This document shows, piece after piece, positions 1 through 5,900 of a DNA stretch of 8,950 bases. The position numbers were made by a program, and so were the translations under genes. The notes below the pieces were generated by a model that saw only the letters and a program-made list of their open reading frames with translations, was not told the DNA's origin and did no database searches. The stretch spans positions 1 to 8,950 of the forward strand of contig QMYD01000036.1 in the NCBI GenBank assembly GCA_003662485.1, read 5' to 3'. This DNA is from Candidatus Hecatellales archaeon. GTDB lineage: Archaea; Thermoproteota; Bathyarchaeia; Hecatellales; Hecatellaceae. Every line of letters starts with the position of its first letter. The stretch's first letter is position 1.

Positions 1-1
1 C

Positions 2-88
2 CCCATGCCAGACTTCGACGAATACTTAAAGGAGCTTGAAAAGGAAGGAATTCTGGTTGCCTGGAGGAGGAAGGAATGGCCATCCTAA
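2..88 (+). CDS. C-terminal end of a CoA-ligase beta-like protein (partial)
   Basis: This is the end of a gene that begins before the window. Frame 2 is open from the first base and closes with TAA at 86-88, giving 28 residues that start PMPDFDEYLKELEKEG and end in a basic, tryptophan-containing tail. It overlaps the start of the next gene by 13 bases, so the two are probably translated together. In NDP-forming acyl-CoA synthetases the beta (ATP-grasp) subunit gene normally lies just upstream of the alpha subunit gene, and the charged helix followed by EGILVA could correspond to the end of a SucC-like protein. That identity comes mainly from position. The fragment is too short to prove a family. 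Confidence 0.5.
   Translation, partial: PMPDFDEYLKELEKEGILVAWRRKEWPS
63..70 (+). promoter_or_regulatory. Ribosome binding site of the sucD-like gene
   Basis: The sequence GGAGGAGG lies five bases before the ATG at 76 and inside the end of the upstream reading frame. It is a strong Shine-Dalgarno match and fixes the start of the alpha-subunit gene, even though that start overlaps the previous gene by 13 bases. Confidence 0.7.
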
Positions 89-978
89 TAGATGATAAAA
101 CCCCATGCATCGTGCAGGGGATAACGGGCAGGGTTGGAGTAGCCGTAACTAGGGTTATGGTTAAGTATGGAACCAAGATTGTGGCAGGCGTCTCCCCTGG
201 AAGGGGTGGAAGCAGGGTTGACGATATACCCGTCTACGACACCGTGGAGGAGGCCGTGGAAAACCATCCTGAAATCAAGGCTTCAGCCGTAATTGTCCCC
301 GCCCTCTTCGCTAAGGAGGCTGCCCTCGAAGCCATGGACGCCGGCGTCAAGCTTATCGTTTTGAATCCTGAAAGGGTTCCCCATCAAGACATGCTCGAAC
401 TAATAGAGTATAGTAAGCGTTATGGGGCTATGATTATTGGGCCGAATAGTCCTGGAATCGTCAGCCCCCACAAGGCCATGCTTGGAATCTATGCAGCTGG
501 AGCTGGTGTAGACTGGCTCTACGAAACCTTCAAGCCTGGACCGGTTGGAGTGATTTCGAGGAGTGGAGGTCAGTCAACCACGGTAACCTACCTACTCACC
601 AGTGCTGGGATAGGGCAGACGACGGTTATAGGTATTGGGGGAGACCCCTTCGTGGGGACGAGATTTGTGGATCTCCTACCCCTCTTCGAGAAGGATGAGG
701 AAACTAAGGCTGTGGTAATCTTCGGGGAGATTGGAACCACCCAGGAGGAAGAGGTTGCAGAATTGCTTAAAAGGGGAGGATTCAGTAAGCCCCTCATCGC
801 CTACGTGGCTGGAAGAGCTGCCAAGCCAGGCATGAGATACGGCCATGCTGGAGCCATTATCGAAAGAGGAGTAGGAACGGCTGAAGGAAAAATGAAGGTT
901 TTAAGGGAGGCTGGAGCCTTCGTCCTCGACAGCCTAAGCGACCTACCCAGAACCGTTAAGCAAGCCTTAAACCTGTAA
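76..978 (+). CDS. sucD: Succinyl-CoA synthetase alpha-like CoA-binding subunit (NDP-forming)
   Basis: This 300-residue protein has the size and motif order of the alpha subunit of NDP-forming succinyl-CoA synthetase, a cytoplasmic enzyme that interconverts an acyl-CoA and acid plus ATP or GTP. Visible are the CoA-binding Rossmann motif GITGRVG (15-21), IGPNSPGI (121-128), SRSGG (161-165), IGGDPFVG (187-194), GEIG (217-220) and GHAGAII (256-262), whose His257 matches the histidine phosphorylated in the catalytic cycle. It differs from classical SucD: the usual TEGIP reads PERVP, GPNCPG reads GPNSPG, a longer segment lies around 138-154, and SRSGT is SRSGG as in ATP-citrate lyase. The family is clear. 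The acid used (succinate, malate, citrate or another) is not, so the symbol is provisional. It ends seven bases from the convergent hydroxylase operon, so a functional link to that operon is not implied. Confidence 0.82.
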   Translation: MAILIDDKTPCIVQGITGRVGVAVTRVMVKYGTKIVAGVSPGRGGSRVDDIPVYDTVEEAVENHPEIKASAVIVPALFAKEAALEAMDAGVKLIVLNPERVPHQDMLELIEYSKRYGAMIIGPNSPGIVSPHKAMLGIYAAGAGVDWLYETFKPGPVGVISRSGGQSTTVTYLLTSAGIGQTTVIGIGGDPFVGTRFVDLLPLFEKDEETKAVVIFGEIGTTQEEEVAELLKRGGFSKPLIAYVAGRAAKPGMRYGHAGAIIERGVGTAEGKMKVLREAGAFVLDSLSDLPRTVKQALNL

Positions 979-985
979 GGGCTGG

Positions 986-3292
986 CTAACCCTTTTCCTT
1001 CTCCTTCAAGGCTTTCAGGATTTTCTCGGGGGTTATAGGTAGCTCCCTCAGTCTAACCCCTATGGCATCGTATACGGCGTTGGCTATGGCTGCAGCCACA
1101 CCCACCATGGCTGGCTCCCCTACACCCTTGGCTCCGAAGGGCCCCTTCGGGTCAGGCTTATTAATGAAGATTATTTCAATTTCCTCGGGCATTTCGTAGT
1201 TGGTTGCAATCCTATAGGTGTTGAAGTTGTCGCTTTCAACAACCCCCGTTTTCTTGTTAATCACGTAGTCTTCGTAGAGGGCGTAGCCTATCCCCTGCGA
1301 GATTCCACCCTGAATTTGGCCTTCAACGGTCATTGGATTTATAACCCTACCACAGTCTATGACCACCACGAACTTTAACACCTTAACCTCCCCCGTTTCC
1401 GTGTCCACCTCAACCTCAGTGAAGTAGGCTCCTGTGGGAGGTGAAGAGTACCTAGAGGACCAGGAAGCCTTACCCGAAATATTGAAGCTTTCACCCTTAA
1501 GGTCCCAGATGGTGCTTCTGGCAATTTCCCCTATGGTTAAACCTTTAGAGGGGTCTGCCTTAACGAAAACCCTCCCATCCTTAACAGTCAACTCCTCAGG
1601 GGAAACCCCAAGCATTTTTGAAGCCCTCTCCAGAAGCTGTCTTTTCGCTTCCCTAGCCGCCTCGAGAACAGCGTTCCCGGTTACGTAGGTTGTCCGGCTT
1701 GCATGGGAGCCTAGGTCAAACATGGCTGTGTCCGTGCTCCCCGTAACCACGTGAACATCTTCAGGCGAAATTCCAAGCTCTTCAGCTGCGATTTGAGCCA
1801 GCGTTGTCCAGCAGTGGGTTCCAGGGAAGGCAGGATTAATTATCATGTTTACAGAGCCGTCCTCATTGAACTTGATCATGGCGCTGGAGTGCTCGATTAG
1901 GAGGGGCCAGGCTCCGCTACAGTGCATCATAGCAGCCATGCCTAAGCCTCTCCTCTTCACACCCTCCTGCTTCTTCAGTTTCCTCTTCTCCCACCAGCCT
2001 ATCCTTTCAGCCCCAATCCTTATACATTCATCCTCATAGGTGCTTTCAATGGGGCAGGGGCCGAGGTTTGAGGGTTCCCCAGCTTTCTTAACGTTTTTAA
2101 GCCTAAGCTCGACGGGATCTATTCCAAGCTTCTCCGCCGCCATGTCCATGATCTGCTCGACTACTGTGGAGGCTTCAGGGTTTCCGTAGCCTCTCATGGC
2201 TCCAGCTGGCGTAGTATTCGTGTATACCACGAAGCATTCTCCATCCGTGTTTGGACACCTGTAGTGGCCTAAACCCCACATGAGAAGGATGGGTCCGGCC
2301 AGGTAGGCCCTCGCAGCGTAGGCTCCAGCCCAAGTGTAAACCTTCATCTGCATGGCTATTAGGGTTCCATCCTTTTTGAAGCCTGCCTTAACCGTAACCC
2401 TATCAGCGGTTCTGGTTTCCAGCGTGGAGAAGTCTTCCTCCTTACTATGTACAATCTTCACGGGTTTACCAGTCTTCATGGCTAGGGCTATGGCTATGGG
2501 CTCACAGTAGAGGCTCAGCCTTGTGCCGAAGCTTCCTCCAACGAAGGGTGTAACCACGTTTATCATGCCTTCTGGGAGGCTGAAGATTTTGGCTAGTTCC
2601 CTCCTAAGCGGGAAGGTTAGCTGGCAGGGGCTCCAAACGGTTACCTTCCCTGTGGGGTCCACGTAGGCGGTGCAGGCCTGAGGCTCAAGGTGGGCTCCAA
2701 CCTGCCTTGGAACGAAGAAGGTTCCCTCCACCACGCAGTCCGCCTCTGCAAAACCCTTTTCCACATCTCCCTGGGCGAAGGGATATTTTACGTGGGCGGC
2801 AATGTTCCCCTTAGCATGGTCGTGGATTTGGGGGGCATCAGGCTTCAAGGCGTCATCTATGGTGAAAACGGCTGGAAGGGGCTCGTATTCGACCTCTATA
2901 AGCTTTAGGGCCTCCTCCGCTACGTATTCGTCTACGGCTGCCACCGCCGCCACGGGGTCTCCAACATACCTCGCTTTGTCTGTTAGAACATACTGGTCTG
3001 GGGGCTGGAGGGTTCCACTAGTGGCCATGGGCATGTCCCTAAAGGAGGAAGCATACTTCACCTTTGGAATATCCTCAAAGGTGAGAACAGCCTTAACGCC
3101 TGGAAGCCTCTCAGCCTTAGACTTATCTATCCTGAGGATTTTGGCGTGGGGGTGGGGGCTCCTAAGGATTTTGCCTACCAGCATTCCAGGAAGCTTCACG
3201 TCTACCGTGTATATGGCTTCCCCAGTAACCTTAGGAACCCCCTCCATTTTCAGGGGTGGATGGGGTTTACCAACCCAGGAGAACTCACTCAT
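986..3292 (-). CDS. Xanthine dehydrogenase-family molybdopterin-binding (large) subunit
   Basis: This is the catalytic subunit of a cytoplasmic three-subunit molybdenum hydroxylase (xanthine dehydrogenase/CO dehydrogenase/4-hydroxybenzoyl-CoA reductase superfamily), 768 residues from the chosen ATG. The N-terminal hammerhead domain spans about 15-140 (KVTGEAIYT at 21-29, YVGDPVAAVAAVDE at 109-122). The cofactor domains follow, with GGSFGTR (252-258), AMRGYGNPEA (365-374), SRTTYVTGNAV (532-542), GQIQGGISQGIGYAL (658-672) and GVGEP (723-727), whose Glu726 matches the essential base of the family. The usual GQG cofactor loop reads GTH (491-493). An ATG 12 codons upstream would be longer, but ATG 3292 follows a strong GGAGGAGG and overlaps the previous stop as ATGAGTGA. 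N-terminal wording resembles 4-hydroxybenzoyl-CoA reductase alpha. The CO-dehydrogenase loop VAYRCSFR is absent, so it is not a true CoxL. The substrate is unknown. Confidence 0.93.
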   Translation of the reverse strand: MSEFSWVGKPHPPLKMEGVPKVTGEAIYTVDVKLPGMLVGKILRSPHPHAKILRIDKSKAERLPGVKAVLTFEDIPKVKYASSFRDMPMATSGTLQPPDQYVLTDKARYVGDPVAAVAAVDEYVAEEALKLIEVEYEPLPAVFTIDDALKPDAPQIHDHAKGNIAAHVKYPFAQGDVEKGFAEADCVVEGTFFVPRQVGAHLEPQACTAYVDPTGKVTVWSPCQLTFPLRRELAKIFSLPEGMINVVTPFVGGSFGTRLSLYCEPIAIALAMKTGKPVKIVHSKEEDFSTLETRTADRVTVKAGFKKDGTLIAMQMKVYTWAGAYAARAYLAGPILLMWGLGHYRCPNTDGECFVVYTNTTPAGAMRGYGNPEASTVVEQIMDMAAEKLGIDPVELRLKNVKKAGEPSNLGPCPIESTYEDECIRIGAERIGWWEKRKLKKQEGVKRRGLGMAAMMHCSGAWPLLIEHSSAMIKFNEDGSVNMIINPAFPGTHCWTTLAQIAAEELGISPEDVHVVTGSTDTAMFDLGSHASRTTYVTGNAVLEAAREAKRQLLERASKMLGVSPEELTVKDGRVFVKADPSKGLTIGEIARSTIWDLKGESFNISGKASWSSRYSSPPTGAYFTEVEVDTETGEVKVLKFVVVIDCGRVINPMTVEGQIQGGISQGIGYALYEDYVINKKTGVVESDNFNTYRIATNYEMPEEIEIIFINKPDPKGPFGAKGVGEPAMVGVAAAIANAVYDAIGVRLRELPITPEKILKALKEKEKG

Positions 3293-3779
3293 ACTCGCTC
3301 CCCCTCCTCCTAATTTCCTCAGCCGCACTCATTATAGCCTCAATAATTTTCACGTAGCCCGTACACCGGCATAGGACGCCTGAAATGTATTCTCGAATCT
3401 CCTCCCTCGTGGGGTTGGGATTCTCGTCGAGTAGTGCCTTAGCCGTAAGAAGCATGGCAGGCGTGCAGAAGCCGCACTGGACGGCTCCATGCTCAAGGAA
3501 GGCCTTTTGAAGGATGTGGAGCTTCTTATCCCTAGCCAGGCCCTCAATGGTTAAAATGTTTTTATCCCTCACGGTTATGGCGAGGGTTAGGCAGGATAGA
3601 AAGGGCTTCCCGTCTACGAGCACGGTGCAGGTTCCGCATTCTCCAACTCCGCAGCTTCCCTTGGTTCCAGTGAGGTTAAGCTTATCCCTTAAAACCTCTA
3701 GGAGCGTCATGTGGGGTTCAACTTCCACCTCGTAGGGTTCACCATTAACAGTCAGCTTAATAACTTGTTTACCCCTCAA
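3285..3779 (-). CDS. Molybdenum hydroxylase [2Fe-2S] small subunit
   Basis: This 164-residue protein is the electron-transfer subunit, carrying electrons between the molybdenum site and FAD. It has both clusters of the family. The plant-ferredoxin-type cluster uses Cys43, Cys48, Cys51 and Cys63 (CGVGECGTC and a later LSC). The second, C-terminal cluster uses Cys102, Cys105, Cys137 and Cys139 (QCGFC and CRC). All eight cysteines are present and the length is normal for CoxS/HcrC-type subunits. The start is TTG at 3779: it overlaps the FAD-subunit stop as TTGA, an in-frame TAA lies two codons upstream, and the next methionine (residue 24) would remove conserved sequence. The gene overlaps the large-subunit start by eight bases. 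The family assignment is secure. Confidence 0.94.
   Translation of the reverse strand: MRGKQVIKLTVNGEPYEVEVEPHMTLLEVLRDKLNLTGTKGSCGVGECGTCTVLVDGKPFLSCLTLAITVRDKNILTIEGLARDKKLHILQKAFLEHGAVQCGFCTPAMLLTAKALLDENPNPTREEIREYISGVLCRCTGYVKIIEAIMSAAEEIRRRGSEYE
3299..3310 (-). promoter_or_regulatory. Ribosome binding site deciding the large-subunit start
   Basis: Read on the minus strand this is GGAGGAGGGGGA, ending six bases before ATG 3292. It lies within the last codons of the [2Fe-2S] subunit gene, which it makes arginine- and glycine-rich. It supports the shorter large-subunit start over the ATG at 3328, which would give an unusual MRLRKLGGGGAS leader. Confidence 0.75.
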
Positions 3780-4654
3780 CCTTTAACACCAGCCTCCACC
3801 TTGATTTTTTCCACCGCCCTCCTCGTTAACACCTTAACCATTTCCCTCCTATACTCAGCAGTGGACCTGATGTCGGTGATGGGGTTCACCTCTTCGGCAG
3901 CCCTCTCAGCAGCCTCCACCACGGCCTCCCTTTCAAGCCTGGTTCCCCTTAGGGCTTCCTCAGCCTTCCTCGCCCTCACGATGGTGGGGGCAACGGAGCC
4001 TAAGGCTATCCTCACCTCCTCGCAGCCTCCATTTCTAAGCGTAGCCCTCACCGCCACATTCACCTTCGCAATATCTGTAGCCGTCCTCACAAGCTTCATG
4101 AAAGCTCCAAAACTCCCTTTTGGAAGCGGGGGAACCAGAATGCCCGTTACCAGCTCGCCGGGCTGGAGAGCTGTTCTCTTCACGCCTAGGTAAAAGTTTT
4201 CTAGGGGCATACTTCTCTCCGAGGATGGCCCTGCAATCTTCATTTGAGCGTCTAGGGCTAAGAGTGAGACAGCCACATCGGAGGCTGGGGTGGCTATGCA
4301 GAGGTTGCCAACAGCTGTCCCCATATTTTTCACTTGGATAGAGTGGATGGAGTGGATGGCGTCGAAGAGAAGCCTGTAGTTTTCCCTAACCTCCTGGGAG
4401 CGTTCGAGAGTTCGAAGAGTGGTTAGGGCTCCAATCTTCAATCCTTCACTATCCTGCCTGACATAGTCTAGTCCAGGTATCCTTTGAATGCAAACCAGCC
4501 CTTCAACCTGGATTTCACGCCTGCGTATTCTTGCTAGTAGATCTACTCCACCCGCCAGCACCCTAACCTTTTCCCCGTAGTCCCTTAGAAGGTTGGAGGC
4601 TTCCTCAACAGTTTTGGGCTCAAAGTATTCGAAGGGTGTTAAAACTCGAACCAT
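3776..4654 (-). CDS. Molybdenum hydroxylase FAD-binding medium subunit
   Basis: This 292-residue subunit binds FAD and passes electrons to the external acceptor. The FAD-binding domain (about 1-175) shows LAGGVDLLARIR (33-44), IGALTTLRTLE (74-84) and VKNMGTAVGNL (108-118), followed by ATPASDVAVSLLALDA (121-136). The C-terminal domain (about 185-288) carries SVAPTIVRARKAEEAL (220-235) and DIRSTAEYRREM (261-272), as in CoxM and HcrB. The usual GGN of the second FAD loop reads VGN (115-117). No cysteine-rich insert for an extra [4Fe-4S] cluster is present, which argues against a true 4-hydroxybenzoyl-CoA reductase. The ATG at 4654 follows AAGGTG nine bases upstream. It is the first gene of the hydroxylase block and lies 63 bases after the Tfx gene. 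Confidence 0.93.
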   Translation of the reverse strand: MVRVLTPFEYFEPKTVEEASNLLRDYGEKVRVLAGGVDLLARIRRREIQVEGLVCIQRIPGLDYVRQDSEGLKIGALTTLRTLERSQEVRENYRLLFDAIHSIHSIQVKNMGTAVGNLCIATPASDVAVSLLALDAQMKIAGPSSERSMPLENFYLGVKRTALQPGELVTGILVPPLPKGSFGAFMKLVRTATDIAKVNVAVRATLRNGGCEEVRIALGSVAPTIVRARKAEEALRGTRLEREAVVEAAERAAEEVNPITDIRSTAEYRREMVKVLTRRAVEKIKVEAGVKG

Positions 4655-4663
4655 CCGTCAAAA

Positions 4664-4709
4664 CACCTTAAGCGCTCATTATCACTAGCATTCTAAGGCA
4701 ATTTAAGTT
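4664..4709 (-). promoter_or_regulatory. Possible internal promoter and ribosome binding site for the hydroxylase genes
   Basis: The 63 bases between the Tfx and FAD-subunit genes are the only real gap in the operon. On the minus strand they hold an AT-rich AAACTTAAAT (4710-4701), resembling an archaeal BRE/TATA element, about 50 bases before the ATG. A TATA there would place the transcript start near 4678. A Shine-Dalgarno AAGGTG (4669-4664) follows, nine bases before the ATG. The ribosome binding site is convincing. The promoter is only suggestive, because the TATA match is imperfect. Confidence 0.4.
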
Positions 4710-4717
4710 TTAGCTTC

Positions 4718-5122
4718 CTATCTTATGTGGAGGCTTCCATCGGGCAGAATGATGACGGTTAAAGGCTTTAAGAGGCGCTTCTTCCTTATCTTGCCTTCAG
4801 CCTTAAGCTGAACCTCCCTCAATATTTCTATGCAGTTCATTTTCACCCTAATGTTTGCCTCATCAGCCTTTTTTAGGATTAGGAGGGGAATTCTGAGGAT
4901 GGGGGTTTTGGGAGGTATCTTCAGCGTGGCTGCAATTTCAAGCTTGCTGAGAACCTCTAGGGTGGCTGCAGCCTTCCTAATGTTTCGGTGAGCCCTCATC
5001 TCGAGGATATTAACGTTTTCACGGGTTGTTTTCAGCTTGGAGGCTATCTCCCTCTGGGAGAGACCTTTCCTCCTAAGCCTTAAAACTTCAAGCTGACGGC
5101 TTGTAAGGAAGATTTCAGGCAT
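4718..5122 (-). CDS. tfx: Tfx-family archaeal DNA-binding regulator
   Basis: This 134-residue protein matches the Tfx family in length and layout. Residues 6-50 form a LuxR/sigma-region-4-like helix-turn-helix: LTSRQLEVLRLRRKGLSQ (6-23), then EIASKLKTTRENVNILE (25-41). The C-terminal domain (about 55-134) has the Tfx pattern of a beta strand, an aliphatic IPLLILKKADEANIRVK (78-94) and a final strand ILPDGSLHI. The founding member, from Methanothermobacter, binds the promoter region of the fmdECB operon for molybdenum formylmethanofuran dehydrogenase. Here the gene sits between transport/metal genes and a molybdenum hydroxylase, so control of this operon or of moeA in response to molybdenum is a reasonable inference. 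The start overlaps the previous gene by eight bases (ATGCCTGA) with GGAGGG eight bases upstream. Confidence 0.88.
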   Translation of the reverse strand: MPEIFLTSRQLEVLRLRRKGLSQREIASKLKTTRENVNILEMRAHRNIRKAAATLEVLSKLEIAATLKIPPKTPILRIPLLILKKADEANIRVKMNCIEILREVQLKAEGKIRKKRLLKPLTVIILPDGSLHIR

Positions 5123-5900
5123 CCCTCCAGCCCTCCGGCATCGACTCGTGGGCGAAGGGGCAGAAAACCTGCAACCCCATTATTTTTGCAACTCCTATGG
5201 CTGTTATGCCGTAGATTAGGTGGGGCACCCTAAACCTTCGACAGTAGTCTAACAGTTCGAAGAGGGTGTTGTTGATTAGGCTACTACCCGTTATTAAAAC
5301 TACGTCAGCCTTCGAGATCACCTCCCTATTCAGAGAGGAATCCAAGATTCTAACTCCAAACTTCACCTTCCCAACGTTTTCCGGATTCATATCGGTAACG
5401 TATACCTTAAAAAGTTTTGATAGAGCTTCGACATGGGAGGGCTGGTAGCCTATGTGGGCAACCCTTACCCCCCTGCCATACCTTTCAAGAATTTCCCTAG
5501 CCATAACCTCACCGCACTCCTCTGCCTCCCCTTTCACGCAGTGAATTACTCTTTTAACCTCTCCCGAGAGTCTCATCACAGCATTCAGCGCGGAGAAGAA
5601 AAGGGCTCTGTTGGTTACGTCCTCCAGGTTAAGCCTTAAAACGTCCTTAAGCCTCATCTCAGTTTCTCGAGGTCTATCTGTGAAGGCTTGACCGCAGCAC
5701 CCCCTAACCTCGCAGTGCTCTATGAACTCTTTCCCCCTCATTAGAGCATACTCCCTTGAGGGGAGCCTAACAAAGTTTGAGTCAAGTGTGAGGAATCTGG
5801 CCTTCTCCTCTAGGAGGCCTAAATCTTCAAGTCTACTTTTCAAAGCCTCCCTAAACTGCTCGTTTAAACCCGAAAGATTCATGGCTTCAACCCTTTTCAC
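5115..5900 (-). CDS. DUF364 putative heavy-metal chelation protein, Rossmann-like
   Basis: This 261-residue soluble protein resembles the DUF4213/DUF364 family (putative heavy-metal chelation; experimental function unknown to me). The N-terminal part (about 1-115) includes CEVRGCCGQAFTDRP (63-77), the family's GQAFTD region. The C-terminal part (about 118-250) is Rossmann-like, with VAHIGYQPSHVEAL (147-160), VYVTDMNPENVGKV (166-179), ADVVLITGSSLINNT (198-212) and a final CPFAH (247-251). Cysteines 63, 68, 69, 121, 129, 220 and 247, plus His62, His120 and His251, could bind metal. The start is GTG 5900, overlapping the ATPase stop as GTGA; ATG 5882 (residue 7), preceded by AAAGGG, is an alternative. 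A role in handling molybdenum, tungsten or the cofactor is inferred from neighbours only. Confidence 0.8.
   Translation of the reverse strand: MKRVEAMNLSGLNEQFREALKSRLEDLGLLEEKARFLTLDSNFVRLPSREYALMRGKEFIEHCEVRGCCGQAFTDRPRETEMRLKDVLRLNLEDVTNRALFFSALNAVMRLSGEVKRVIHCVKGEAEECGEVMAREILERYGRGVRVAHIGYQPSHVEALSKLFKVYVTDMNPENVGKVKFGVRILDSSLNREVISKADVVLITGSSLINNTLFELLDYCRRFRVPHLIYGITAIGVAKIMGLQVFCPFAHESMPEGWRDA

Noticed and set aside
3293..3328. Longer start for the hydroxylase large subunit at ATG 3328
   Set aside because: It would overlap the [2Fe-2S] gene by 44 bases and add a non-conserved glycine-rich leader made from the ribosome binding site of the ATG at 3292.
2802..3374. A 190-codon open frame on the plus strand
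   Set aside because: It lies antisense to the well-supported hydroxylase large and [2Fe-2S] subunit genes, its translation is serine- and low-complexity-rich, and it has no recognisable domain.
3711..4193. A 160-codon open frame on the plus strand with hydrophobic, alanine/serine/threonine-rich sequence
   Set aside because: It is the reverse-strand image of the FAD subunit gene; its apparent hydrophobicity comes from the opposite strand's codons for charged residues.
4341..4358. Tandem direct repeat of GAGTGGATG
   Set aside because: It encodes IHSIHS in a place where the FAD subunit aligns without an insertion, so it is a chance codon repeat and not an expansion.
986..4654. Assignment of the hydroxylase as aerobic CO dehydrogenase (coxMSL)
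   Set aside because: Gene order fits, but the large subunit lacks the VAYRCSFR active-site loop with its cysteine.
986..4654. Assignment as 4-hydroxybenzoyl-CoA reductase (hcrABC)
   Set aside because: Large-subunit wording is similar, but the 292-residue FAD subunit lacks the cysteine-rich insert for the extra [4Fe-4S] cluster.
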